From: Triatoma infestans
Taxonomy: Eukaryota > Arthropoda > Insecta > Hemiptera > Reduviidae
Length of the DNA: 64,000 bases
Direction: 5' to 3'
Assembly (NCBI GenBank): GCA_011037195.1
Contig: JAAEAF010014564.1
Span: 92,701 to 156,700, forward strand
Below, piece by piece: positions 56,801 through 63,579 of this stretch; position 1 is the stretch's first letter; every line of letters begins with the position of its first letter. Made by a program: the position numbers and the translations under genes. The notes beneath the pieces were generated by a model. It was not told the DNA's origin, ran no database searches, and saw only the letters and a program-made list of their open reading frames with translations.

Positions 56801-57334
56801 TCGTGATATGTAGGCTTCTATTAGGCATCTCTTGGACTTCTTAGGAAGATATTGTGGTTTAAAGTGACACCTCTGGGTAATGGAAAACTTCTTGTTTTGA
56901 TCAGTCATTATAGACACCCATTTCATCTCATAATATATTGCATAAGTTTTGAAGGTATAATTTAAAGAACTAGGGTTCAAAAAGAAGAGCTTAGGCTGTT
57001 TCCCTTTAATTATTGTCCTGTTTCTTCCAGCATCTATGAATCTTATAGATTCCGATTCGGGATTGGATTTCTGATCTAGATCCGTCTAGTCTCTGCTTGT
57101 ATAAACTAAAACGCTGTATGCACCGAGAGGGACTTGGAAAAAGAAAGGCTTAGATTCGCCTCTTAGAGAAATAATAATATCCTAAGAAAGTGTTGTTTAT
57201 ATATCATAATTGTCGTGACATTAAAAACTTGAAAAACTAATAAAAAATATGTTTCAGGAAATCGTGGTGGTCGAGGAGGTAGGGGTAGCTACCGAGGCAG
57301 CAATAATCCAGGCAGTGGCGGATATCGTCAGTAA
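35648..57334 (+). CDS. Capr: Caprin (cytoplasmic activation/proliferation-associated RNA-binding protein)
   Basis: Caprin proteins bind mRNA in the cytosol, pair with FMRP and G3BP/Rasputin, and act in translational control and stress granules (family knowledge). Seen: 11 coding exons in continuous phase, 567 codons plus TAA. Residues 1-240 form the charged, helical HR1 domain (exons 1-4, with KYDAVIAHLDFAKEL and a Lys/Glu-rich coiled coil). A Pro/Glu linker follows at 220-300, then the TIDFMQENELD motif (about 303-313). A Gln/Thr/Pro-rich middle region leads to an RGG-rich tail from about 441 to the end. Exons: 35648-35764, 36036-36278, 39607-39756, 42015-42224, 43634-43727, 45730-45839, 51066-51245, 51329/51332-51548, 51640-51756, 51855-52043, 57258-57334. 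It is shorter than human Caprin-1 (709 aa) and lacks a C1q domain, as in other insects. The start ATG is the first in the exon, in context GTGAAAAATGC. Confidence 0.95.
36036..36278 (+). CDS. Capr: Caprin coding exon 2, HR1 core
   Basis: 81 codons, phase 0 to 0. Contains GRLDGYRDLQKNGKDLN, KYDAVIAHLDFAKELSK and a Lys/Arg/Glu/Gln-rich helix likely to form a coiled coil. Acceptor ATTTCAG, donor CAG/GTTTGT. Confidence 0.96.
36881..36962. repeat. Short hairpin repeat (AGAGCAAT family), diverged copy
   Basis: AGAGCAA at the left and TTGCTCT at the right, with GGATTCCCCTTC and TATAAATGAGAA inside. Related to copies at 44968, 47122 and 50558. Confidence 0.65.
36963..38352. other. Caprin intron 2, unassigned part
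   Basis: No gene or repeat family identified. It includes a moderately GC-rich patch at 37920-38000 with no open frame. Confidence 0.3.
38353..38422. repeat. 70-bp exact direct repeat, copy A (Caprin intron 2)
   Basis: Identical over 70 bases to 41343-41412, with unrelated flanks. Here the end also forms a hairpin, TCCGAC...GTCGGA (38405-38426). Confidence 0.9.
39048..39235 (+). repeat. RF1 copy, left end only
   Basis: ACTTTCTCTTACTCCTAGTA followed by GGAGAAAGTATTGTAATCG, so the left end itself can fold; it stops after the CATAGCTCAAAAAACGG block. Confidence 0.75.
39607..39756 (+). CDS. Capr: Caprin coding exon 3
   Basis: 50 codons, phase 0 to 0, encoding DVLASMGQDAVRDDLLSG and LTAEELQAIDDLYVEL. 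The acceptor (TTTTAAATAAAG) has a weak polypyrimidine tract, but phase and family similarity fix it. Confidence 0.94.
39950..40150 (-). repeat. tRNA-derived SINE with adjoining C-run
   Basis: Minus-strand copy with B-box-like GGATTCGAGTCC (near 40095) and the tRNA-like head to 40150. Its 3' end is replaced by a run of C (39954-39969). Confidence 0.8.
41343..41412. repeat. 70-bp exact direct repeat, copy B (Caprin intron 3)
   Basis: Same 70 bases as 38353-38422, 2.99 kb downstream and across coding exon 3. The hairpin formed with the right flank in copy A is absent here. Confidence 0.9.
41533..41563 (-). pseudogene. Decayed hammerhead-like motif
   Basis: Minus strand: CGGACGA for CTGACGA, intact stem II GGAT/ATCC with loop GAAA, TAA for GAA, then ACCGGTC. 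Two core substitutions should abolish any cleavage. Confidence 0.6.
42015..42224 (+). CDS. Capr: Caprin coding exon 4
   Basis: 70 codons ending HR1 (EMFQSVAETMVTLIDGKNKE) and beginning the acidic Pro/Glu linker. The donor GAG/GTCTGT is non-optimal at +3; reading on from it meets a stop within seven codons. Confidence 0.93.
42300..42405 (-). repeat. tRNA-derived SINE, 3' part
   Basis: Minus-strand tail and body only (GGGCGCCAATGGC, GCTCCTAG, AGATTTTCTC). Head missing. Confidence 0.65.
42406..43290. other. Caprin intron 4, unassigned part
   Basis: Mixed composition, no open frame or known repeat recognised between a SINE piece and the hammerhead-like motif. Confidence 0.3.
43295..43335 (-). 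ncRNA. Hammerhead-like motif, ACGT class variant
   Basis: Minus strand: box CTGAAGA (43331-43325), extra A, stem II GGTA/TGCC (one G-U), GAA (43306-43304), ATGT in place of ACGT, and A at the cleavage position. The core is kept, but stem I is poor at its first pair. Confidence 0.45.
43634..43727 (+). CDS. Capr: Caprin coding exon 5
   Basis: 94 bp in a Thr/Pro-rich linker (RTDEIPTLPQETTVVQPLP...). Acceptor CTGTGTAG, donor CCAA/GTATGT; phase 0 to 1. Confidence 0.88.
43780..44650 (-). pseudogene. Possible degenerate retroelement coding remnant
   Basis: The minus strand has protein-like pieces, FADIRLEKLLQSIKNVLILS and DENLDNLRHAYSIMEMNPQT, with scattered stops, and MPKEEDANLVERLETLKG near 44625. 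Could be an old gag-like region; no nucleocapsid or pol motif is seen. Confidence 0.25.
44968..45039. repeat. AGAGCAAT hairpin repeat, 72 bp
   Basis: Terminal AGAGCAAT/ATTGCTCT, inner GGATTCCCCTTCATTTCTTA then TAAATGAGAATATCC. A TATA run follows. Confidence 0.8.
45730..45839 (+). CDS. Capr: Caprin coding exon 6, TIDFMQ motif
   Basis: Encodes TTYFTPSHLRVFKSGTIDFM followed by Q. This aligns by eye with the FNFIQDS-LD region of vertebrate Caprin-1 that contacts G3BP, so a Rasputin-binding role is inferred. Phase 1 to 0. Confidence 0.9.
46105..47085 (+). repeat. RF1 copy with three internal subunits
   Basis: Subunits begin near 46320, 46615 and 46900, each with an ACC-GAAGT block. The right end GTTGTGCGAGTGTTTCACAC is at 47044-47063. 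The left 13-bp terminus is missing. Confidence 0.75.
47122..47195. repeat. AGAGCAAT hairpin repeat, 74 bp (unit A)
   Basis: Nearly identical to 50558-50631; part of the intronic duplication. Confidence 0.85.
47787..47955 (-). repeat. I-type LINE 3' end with long (TTA)n tail
   Basis: On the minus strand, about 105 bases of 3' UTR (GGGGTAGCTATTTGGGCCCA) end in about 19 TAA units (47848-47791). The TAA tail is typical of I-type LINEs. Heavily 5'-truncated. Confidence 0.85.
48265..48298 (-). pseudogene. Hammerhead-like motif with altered cleavage site
   Basis: Minus strand: CTGACGA (48295-48289), extra T, stem II GGAT/ATCC with GAAA tetraloop, GAA, then ACCGGC where the class has ACCGGT. Loss of the T that pairs with the conserved A should block cleavage. 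Confidence 0.55.
48606..50400 (-). mobile_element. Internally deleted I-type LINE
   Basis: Reading on the minus strand: GC-rich 5' region (50400-49340), then an ORF starting MIDRVEMVQVNLQHSKDATA (49265), the N-terminus of an AP-type endonuclease. After about 70 residues it jumps to the ORF C-terminus (GHCGLRRHLYVMVLMPDPFC; HLMTDCLGCEEIRFRTFGRN). It finishes with the 3' UTR and a (TAA)5-6 tail (48638-48606). The whole reverse transcriptase is missing. Confidence 0.8.
48730..49265 (-). pseudogene. LINE ORF2 deletion product (endonuclease N-terminus joined to C-terminus)
   Basis: Frames of 103 codons (from 49265) and 156 codons (from 49200) overlap. The junction near 49040 brings endonuclease sequence next to the ESLTGHC-type C-terminal region, with a frame change between them. 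It carries no catalytic RT. Confidence 0.7.
50428..51000. repeat. Caprin intron 6 segmental duplication, unit B
   Basis: Second copy, 3.4 kb downstream of unit A, ending 65 bases before coding exon 7. Contains the RF1 3' end, the AGAGCAAT hairpin and the GATCGAAACCGGATTCCG segment in the same order as unit A. Confidence 0.8.
50558..50631. repeat. AGAGCAAT hairpin repeat, 74 bp (unit B)
   Basis: Ends AGAGCAAT and ATTGCTCT; the inner CATTTCTTATAAATG can form a second small hairpin. Confidence 0.85.
51066..51245 (+). CDS. Capr: Caprin coding exon 7
   Basis: 60 codons: ENELDVPDSSEPPSIPTMTY, then SFSPLEVTSQQVGPASQ, a run of five prolines and a Thr/Pro tract. Acceptor TTTTTTTTAG. The 5.2-kb intron before it holds RF1, LINE and duplicated sequence. 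Confidence 0.92.
51329..51548 (+). CDS. Capr: Caprin coding exon 8, with NAGNAG acceptor
   Basis: Encodes a Trp/Gln/Asp-rich stretch (TDEEKGWSTNAMVVEPQTN; DLTGWEEETQPQQTHDDDW). The acceptor is a tandem TAGCAG; use of the first AG adds one glutamine (start 51329), use of the second starts at 51332. Donor GATG/GTAATT, phase 1. Confidence 0.9.
51640..51756 (+). CDS. Capr: Caprin coding exon 9, RGG box
   Basis: Encodes GSGRGRGGRGRGGGGDRNKG and further Arg/Gly repeats: an RGG-type RNA-binding tail. Phase 1 to 1, donor AGGG/GTACTT. Confidence 0.93.
51855..52043 (+). CDS. Capr: Caprin coding exon 10, Tyr/Asn/Gly/Arg repeats
   Basis: Low-complexity YREG, YQNGYQNRGEQPRGGRGG and related repeats, of a kind that supports phase separation in this family. 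The intron before it is only 98 bp. Phase 1 to 1. Confidence 0.92.
52105..53085 (+). repeat. RF1 copy, diverged
   Basis: Left end TTACTTTCTCTAACTGCGGT at 52110; weak subunit matches to 52930 (TTTTTCCGGGAAAATTC twice); right end GTAGTAAGATAAAGT near 53070. In Caprin intron 10. Confidence 0.65.
53640..54015 (-). repeat. Dispersed repeat interrupted by mariner, left part
   Basis: Shares CCTGGAGTGCCCAGTCAA and ATTCCTGGTTGAATAGGA with 48348-48395. A 126-codon minus frame crosses it (IDWALQAEEAYESIAIWLIL), similar to the frame at 48548-48330, so it may derive from a transposon ORF I cannot name. Confidence 0.5.
54016..55327 (+). mobile_element. mariner transposon (degenerate)
   Basis: TIRs CGAGGCATGTCC-GTAAG and GTGTACTGA at 54016-54044 and inverted at 55302-55327. 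TA follows the right end; the left flank reads TG. Length about 1.3 kb as in intact mariners. It interrupts another repeat that has a decayed hammerhead-like motif on its right side. Confidence 0.85.
54184..55235 (+). pseudogene. mariner transposase pseudogene
   Basis: From ATG 54184: helix-turn-helix region (EIRGVIHYLVWKGKTPVEVY; RTSVFKWCREFKNGRTSVHD), a frameshift near 54477, SIITGDET with the first catalytic Asp, and a TGA stop in place of Trp at 54681. Then ASVFWDCQGIILIEYMPQ and CLLHDNARPHMANATKELL with the second Asp. The third Asp region reads SPDLALQITLF instead of the family SPDLAPSDYHLF pattern. Not functional. Confidence 0.85.
55505..55545 (-). pseudogene. Decayed hammerhead-like motif, ACGT class
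   Basis: Minus strand GAGCCTGA then CCGCAATATGGGCGAAACGT and CGG: the box lacks its GA, but GAAACGTC is kept. It lies to the right of the mariner element. Confidence 0.45.
55690..55845 (-). repeat. tRNA-derived SINE, 3' two thirds
   Basis: Minus-strand copy, body nearly identical to that at 11230-11330 (CCGGAGCCTTCTCAGTGCAC on plus). It ends at AAATCTAAGGCA, before the tRNA-like head. Confidence 0.75.
57258..57334 (+). CDS. Capr: Caprin terminal coding exon
   Basis: Encodes GNRGGRGGRGSYRGSNNPGS, then GGYRQ and TAA at 57332-57334. Acceptor ATGTTTCAG after a 5.2-kb intron; phase 1 fits exon 10. Confidence 0.93.
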
Positions 57335-58261
57335 AAAACTTACCAACTGCAATCATTTCTATATCGAAGATTTAACTACTTTGATCACTACACTTAAAGA
57401 AGGAAGGCAGTTTTCACAGGGATGGAGTGAAAAAAAAAATAAAATATGTTTTTCACTCTTCTAAAACGATAAAAAAAATAATATTAATAAATTAAAAAAA
57501 AAAATGTGCGATGAGATAGAACAAAGACGCGAGAAATATATTGGTGGGGTGAGTTACGGGCCGTTAAAAATAACTTAAAAATATATTAAAATTGTATAAA
57601 TTCGAATGATTTAAAAAAAAAAAAATGAGAGAGACAACCCGACTTTATATTAATTTTGCCAGTGGGGCGTACGAATCCCAGCTGTTTTTTTTTCCTTTTT
57701 AAATAGCCAAATTATGGAGCAAATCAATACGTGTGGGAAATCGCGAATATATAATTTCCCACATATTTAGTCTCAACAATAAAATTAGTCATCCTAGTTC
57801 CTTTTTTTAAAGTTTATATTTTTATTTTCCCCACTATGTAAATATTTTTATAACGACTTGAGATGTTTGGTTGCAAAAAAAAATAAATAAATAAAAAGTA
57901 AAAGCACTCGTCGAAACGACTTTATGTACAAATAGATTATTCATGTGTATATAAAATATAACGTATTGATGTTCTGTTTTCACACTTGACTCCTTTTCAC
58001 AATGTCAGTCGAGTAATTAGGGGGATTTTTTTTTTTTTTTTATTCCATCATAAAAGATTACCTTATTTTGGAGGATTGGTGAAGAAAAAAAACAGTATTC
58101 GATATAACCCAAATGCCTCAGTTGTTGTACTTTCATATTTATTAATGTTTAAAAAGATAAATGTATCCAAAATGCATTCTTTATTACTATTAAAATAAAC
58201 TGTCAAAACTTTATTTTTTTTTTAATGTAACAAGAGTGTCTTGTAAAAAGGTTACAATAAA
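57335..58261 (+). other. Capr: Caprin 3' UTR with likely poly(A) signal
   Basis: AT-rich sequence with A/T runs and no repeats recognised. Several AATAAA hexamers occur. The one at 58256-58261 has a GTGTGTTTTTT element starting 10 bases later, which makes it a good candidate for the main polyadenylation signal. Confidence 0.4.
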
Positions 58262-59029
58262 TCTTAACAGGTGTGTTTTTTTTTTTGTATTTTGACACAT
58301 AAATGTGTAAGCTCACCTAATTCTTGACTGATATTTTCTTTTATGTGCAAAAAAAAAAAAGAAATAGGTTTTGTTGTATATAAGTGAAAAAGGTATCGTC
58401 AATTTTAGTCAATTCTAATAATATTCTGGGCAACGTGACAATAACTCCTTTATTAAACATTTTGATGGATCGAAAATTTAAAAATAAAGTTAAAAAAAAA
58501 AAAAAAAGTGGCTGAACTTTAATTGATCTTTTTGTGCTACTATGGTTTTATAATAATATATTGTGAGCTGCAAAACAAGCAAAATTAATTTATGCATGAA
58601 ACTTTTTTTGTTTTTTTATTTTTTTTTTTTGTTTGTTAACACTGATCTGTATAAGAATTTTTTTTTCGTTTCCATTAAAAAAAATTTGTCGCCCCCTTAT
58701 TTGTGTAATATAAATTTTACCCAAATCCTTACCTTTAATAATGTAAAAACCAAATTATAGTCTTGTCTTCTTTAATTTATAATCGAATTCACAAATTCTT
58801 CATAAATTTTTTATAAATACACAATCTGTTTTACATATATGAGTTTCCCAGTGAGAGATTTGGTCAACCGGAAATGCAATCTTGGAAAATATATTTGGGG
58901 GGGTCTGTAAATTTCACATAATAACAACATATAAGGCCTATTACTTTTGTTTTTATAATTTTTCTCGTAAAATTGATTTTGGGGAGGGAGCTTGAAAACT
59001 TCCCTCTCTAAAGTAGTACAATATTCTTT

Positions 59030-59590
59030 TTCTCTTAGTAAGAGGAAGAAGTATTTCGATCGTATAACATTTTCGAAATTGAGTTTTCACCGAAAATTTG
59101 CGGTCCTCTGAGTTATGAAACAAAAGTTTTTAGCAGTCTATTGTGTGTGTGTGTATATATGAAGAAGGAAAATAAGAAACGAAAAATCCCAGGAAGCTTT
59201 AAACTTTGTATTCCGTTTCAGACATGAAGGTTTCGTGGAAAATCTATCATTCGAAGTGCGTCGACTTTACTGAATGGTTTTTTTTCTTTTTCTTCAATAT
59301 TTCGCTATTTACTTATAAAACGGTTTCAATGACTTTCTTTAAATTAGTTTGTTGGCTGTACACATGCAAAAATTCTATATAAATTTTATTTGGAACATTT
59401 TCGCGGGAAAATTGATTTTTTGGGGGGTTCTGGGGAACATGAGCGTTTTTTATTTAGCTTTCCTCTAAAGTACCACTTCACTACAATATATATGGTTCTG
59501 CCACCTATGTATAATATTTATCATACATTAGAAAGAAGCATTGCTAGAATGCTAAATTTGAAGAAAAACTGTTAATTGGAAATGTGAGTG
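59030..59590 (+). repeat. RF1 copy, left two thirds
   Basis: Starts TTTTTCTCTTAGTAAGAGGA at 59028; contains GTGTGTGTGTGTATATATGA and one subunit ending near 59590. Confidence 0.7.
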
Positions 59591-60150
59591 CGGAATAAAT
59601 TTTTGAAGCTTAATACATCTTAACAGATTCAGAGGAAAGACATGGGGATCATTTTGATAAGATTTTTCCTCGTTAAAGGTAATGTTGTCTCTAAGAGCTT
59701 ATCCGTTCTCAGGGAGCTTTCATAGTACCAAATTTGCGGACCCATCAGACGAAGGAGTAGAAAAAGAGAAGCCTGAACCAAGCCTTTAGTTGCCTCTTAA
59801 TTTAGATCTATTCTTAAGGGGTAGAATATTACTAATCAAAATATATCTATCGAAGCGCCTCTCAGAGATAAATTATACATATTTTGAATCCGATATGTTA
59901 AGCATATTTCAAAGTTAACGTGTTTTATGTTTATCCTACTACATTTAGCCAAATTAAATTTGACTAAATCCTTAGTTTGTTTTGATTACAATTTTTTTTT
60001 TTTGATTGACATTGTCTAAGTTATTGGCAGAAATTTAGTAAAACTAATTGTAATGTATAAATAATTGAAATTGTTTTATCCGCAATGTACAATGCTGTTA
60101 CTGAAATGCTGATGCACAAACATAGAGTGAGTTCAATGAATACTTAGTGG

Positions 60151-60439
60151 CCTGCAATTAGCGTTTGCTTTATTAAATGGTCATTATTAATTCTTAGATA
60201 GTTTGTTACTTATATCCAATTTCACAATAACAGTCATTCCTCCTCATACCTTTATTTTACGAACTATATGTATTACCACCAAAGAAAATTGTCAACTTTA
60301 ATCAGTACGACCAAGAACATTAAATCTTCAGCATTTTTAGATTTTTATCAGCTATAAACATTCCATTTTTACTTTCTCTTACTCCTAGTTTACTAGGATT
60401 GAAATACATTGAACTTCTTTATCTCGGAATGAAAAATGG
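60151..60439 (+). repeat. Direct repeat flanking VMA21, copy 1
   Basis: About 290 bp, over 85 percent similar by eye to 63310-63579. It contains an extra ACTTTCTCTTACTCCTAGT (60371-60389), the RF1 left terminus. Confidence 0.85.
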
Positions 60440-60713
60440 CCATAATGAGTTCTAGTGTCTCTTCTCGACTCCTTAAGGTACCTAAATACTACGCAATATT
60501 AAAGAATTTTCTCCCAGATGTTGAGAAAGAATGGTAAGTTAACTGGTCAATATTAACTATCTTACTGAAGAATATCAAAGAAAGAAAAGTTATTGTAATA
60601 GCCAAAAAGGTTTTTGGAAAGAAATAAGTAAATTACAATTATTAGAACTACATCGCCTCCAAAAAGAGGAAGTGTTGCATTAGTATCAGATTTTCGAAAT
60701 ACGTCTGCTGTTC

Positions 60714-60752
60714 GCTAACCGATTTCGGATCATCATCATCTACCGTCAGAGT
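60714..60752 (-). pseudogene. Decayed hammerhead-like motif, inverted partner of 60851
   Basis: Minus strand: CTGACGG for CTGACGA, a long GATGATGATGATC stem region, GAA, ATCGGT and T. One core base is changed. Confidence 0.5.
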
Positions 60753-60850
60753 AAGGTTATCAGTTAGTGTATGGGGTAGAATTTAATGTGTGAAGCAACA
60801 AGTTTGGTGCATGGCAGAAATATAAAATGGAAATCACACGTACAAAATGA

Positions 60851-60892
60851 CCTTACTCTGACGATGGATAAGAATCCGAAACTGGTTAGGAC
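60851..60892 (+). ncRNA. Hammerhead-like motif, ACCGGT class
   Basis: Box CTGACGA 60858-60864, extra T, stem II GGAT (60866-60869)/ATCC (60874-60877) with loop AAGA, GAA 60878-60880, ACTGGT 60881-60886, T at the cleavage position. Stem I is partial (CT/AG then a mismatch). It faces the decayed copy at 60714-60752. Confidence 0.55.
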
Positions 60893-60916
60893 CAACATAA
60901 ATATGCATGTTACAAA

Positions 60917-60943
60917 TTATATATATATATATATATATATATA
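60917..60943. repeat. (TA)n microsatellite
   Basis: About 13 TA units directly after the hammerhead-like motif flank. Confidence 0.9.
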
Positions 60944-61019
60944 CAAATCCTAGATATTATCCAGCACTGCAGACCCACCCACATATTCAATAAATAGTAT
61001 GTTTTAACATAACTCAAGA

Positions 61020-61600
61020 AAAAAAAATATTCGCCGAAAATCAATACTTGATATTTCATTTTGATACTGCTGCAGAATCGATATAGTTTCAGGCAAAATG
61101 AATTAACCGGAAGTGTACTAATTCTGCGTAGATCCTCCATTTTTTAGCAATTTTTTCGAAAATAGCTCTGATTTTCATGAAATTATATACCTATATTTAA
61201 AAATCTTATCACTTTTATCAGAAAAAAGTACCCAGAAAAATTCTTTCTTGGGGATATACAGGAAGCATTTCTATGAAAATGCCACATCAATATATTATGT
61301 AGATTCTCCTCCAATCGAATATTAGGATTAAATTGGCATGCTGAGGATAAACGGATAAGAAAATGCGACTTTTTTAAACTATGATTGATATATTTAATAG
61401 ATCTATCAGTTTATTTGAAAAATTTTCCCGAGAAATCTGAAATTATGGGAGTTAGGAAGGACGTGGCATTAGGTTGCCTACTTACTGTAACTATTTATTA
61501 TACAAATTTACTACTTATATTGAATTAGGGCACGAGATGTGTAGTCAAATTCCAATTTTCGAGAAAAATTAAGGTTATGAGAAAAGCAGTAAGTAAATGT
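61020..61600 (+). repeat. RF1 copy, internal, diverged
   Basis: AATTAACCGGAAGTGTACTA at 61100 and TTTTTTCGAAAATAGCTCTG at 61150; the right end is eroded. Downstream of VMA21. Confidence 0.6.
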
Positions 61601-61964
61601 AAAGCCATGTCAATGTTCAACATCAATTTTTTTTTTCCCATGTATGAAAACACCATCAACGAAACATATTAGAGCTACTTCCAAATAAAAATACGAAAAA
61701 GTATAATTTCTAATAAAAAAAATTACAAATGTTCATTAATTGATACACTGACAAGTAAATGAATTAAAATAACAGTAATAACTTCATTAAATTTTTCATA
61801 ATAGCAACTAGAATAATAAAAAGATAATGTCACACAACCTGTGTCCATAAGAATTTTTTTTTTAAACAAATTGGTTGTTCAATAAACACCGTCCAGAGTT
61901 TATGAAACAATAAAACGAAGTACTGACTTTGAAATGAAACCCATTGCATAAAAGTTAAATAATA

Positions 61965-62316
61965 CTAATCTTGTTTGGTCATAACAGGTTTGGTTTCAGA
62001 ATATGCCCTGTATATGTACAGTCCTAGCGCTATATGTAAAACTGCTATGGATAATACTGCAGAATACACATTACTTGGTACATTGTCTAGGCCCATTACA
62101 CCTATTAAAAAAAGAAAGAAATGATATCGGGGGATAAATAAATATTATTCTGCTGTCTTCATACAAAAAAAATTTAATTCAACTGGAATTATCAAAACTA
62201 AAGAACTCACCATCAAAAAAAAAGAATTTTGATCCAAAAAACGTAAGTACCGGCAAAGCAATTATTATTATACAATAATAAAAAACTGACTTGAAAATCC
62301 CAAAATCAGACATATC
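61965..62316 (-). CDS. VMA21: VMA21, V-ATPase assembly factor of the endoplasmic reticulum
   Basis: Small ER membrane protein that chaperones assembly of the V0 sector of the vacuolar H+-ATPase. Two minus-strand exons are seen: 62316-62211 and 62101-61965 (stop TAG 61967-61965). The first encodes SDFGIFKSVFYYCIIIIALP and VLTFFGSKFFFFDG. The second encodes VPSNVYSAVLSIAVLHIALG, then LYIYRAYSETKPVMTKQD. Two hydrophobic helices with a short lumenal loop and the VLHIALGLYIYRAY block match VMA21. The splice phase (1) agrees at both sides, with donor GATG/GTGAGT. The start is uncertain: an ATG at 62313-62311 would give 79 residues (yeast Vma21 has 77), but insect forms usually carry a longer cytosolic N-terminus from an upstream exon that I cannot place. 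Confidence 0.88.
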
Positions 62317-63309
62317 CTGCACAGAACAAAACGATAAAAAAAATTAGTCGGAAATTGCAAGTTTACTAACGATTATATTTAAGATTTATTTAATTACATT
62401 ATCCACTTGTGAGATCATCTTGGGCGTATGCTAGTTTCTTGTCAACTAATTCAAAAATGTTCTGAAAACCAAAATATATAAGATATTACTTAAAAATAAA
62501 AATAAACCATTCATTTCACTTTACAGTCTTTTGTTTAACCGACCGTGCAATTTAGATCAAGTATTTTTTGCCCAACTAAGGTTTATAACTACTTCAAACA
62601 GCTGACTTGAAGTGTAACCCATTAGAATCTTCTCATTAAATAAGGTTGAAAACTAAAAAGAAAATTGACAGGAATTGTAAGAGATATAGGTTTTAATTCA
62701 AAATGTAAACTTCTATTATCGGAATGCATAAAAATATTATTAACAAATCTATAAAAAAAAAATAAGCTTATTCAATATTCTTAGATATCAAACTCAATAC
62801 TGTCGTATTGCTATAAAATAAGAACTGAAACTTCATTTTTTCTCACTTATTAGAAAATAATGATTACAATTTTTTAAACATAAATTTTACATTTCATTAT
62901 GTTAAAATATTGTTTAATGTAATATATTTTATAGGCAGCGCATTTTTAACCTATTAGCAGCGAATCACTGTATTGTCTATCGTCCCTGTAGTCTAAAAGT
63001 AATTTATCTCCCGGACAAATTTGGTTACGTTTCTAAAAGTAGGTAAATCTTTTTTTTCAATATGTATAAATACTTACATGTATTCGATGAATACTTAATT
63101 TTTAAGTTTTTCAGCATTGCATATATGAATATTTATCGATATCGTTAATTTTTAATTTAACCGTTCAGGAATTATATATTTGCGAATTTAATTGCTTTAA
63201 TCATGGAACTTATTGGTAATTAAAATTTTAGTAATGTTTTTACTGATGAACTTTTAAGGTAAGGCTCCCTATTTAAATTAAGACCCTTCCTGCTTAGTTA
63301 TTCCTTCTG
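62317..63309. other. VMA21 upstream region, possible leader exon
   Basis: AT-rich. A short open stretch on the minus strand (62466 down to about 62410, NIFELVDKKLAYAQDDLTS) follows a good acceptor, but its donor phase does not fit the VMA21 exon, so it may be untranslated leader or chance. A less AT-rich patch at 62935-63010 could be the promoter. No other gene is seen. Confidence 0.2.
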
Positions 63310-63579
63310 CCTGAAATTAGCGTTTGCTTTATTAAATGGTCATTATTAATTCTTAGATAGTTTGTTACTTATATCCATTTTCACAATAACAGTCATTCCT
63401 CATACCTTTATTCTATATCTTTACGAACTCATATGTATTACCATGAAATTGTCAACTTTAATCGGTACGACCAAGAACAATAAATCTTCAGCATGTTAAG
63501 ATTTTTATCAGCTATAAACATTACGTTTTTTACTAGGATTCATATACATTCAACTTCTTTATCTCGAAATGAAAAATGA
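63310..63579 (+). repeat. Direct repeat flanking VMA21, copy 2
   Basis: Same orientation as copy 1 and 3.16 kb to the right, on the upstream side of VMA21. Lacks the RF1-type terminus present in copy 1. Confidence 0.85.
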
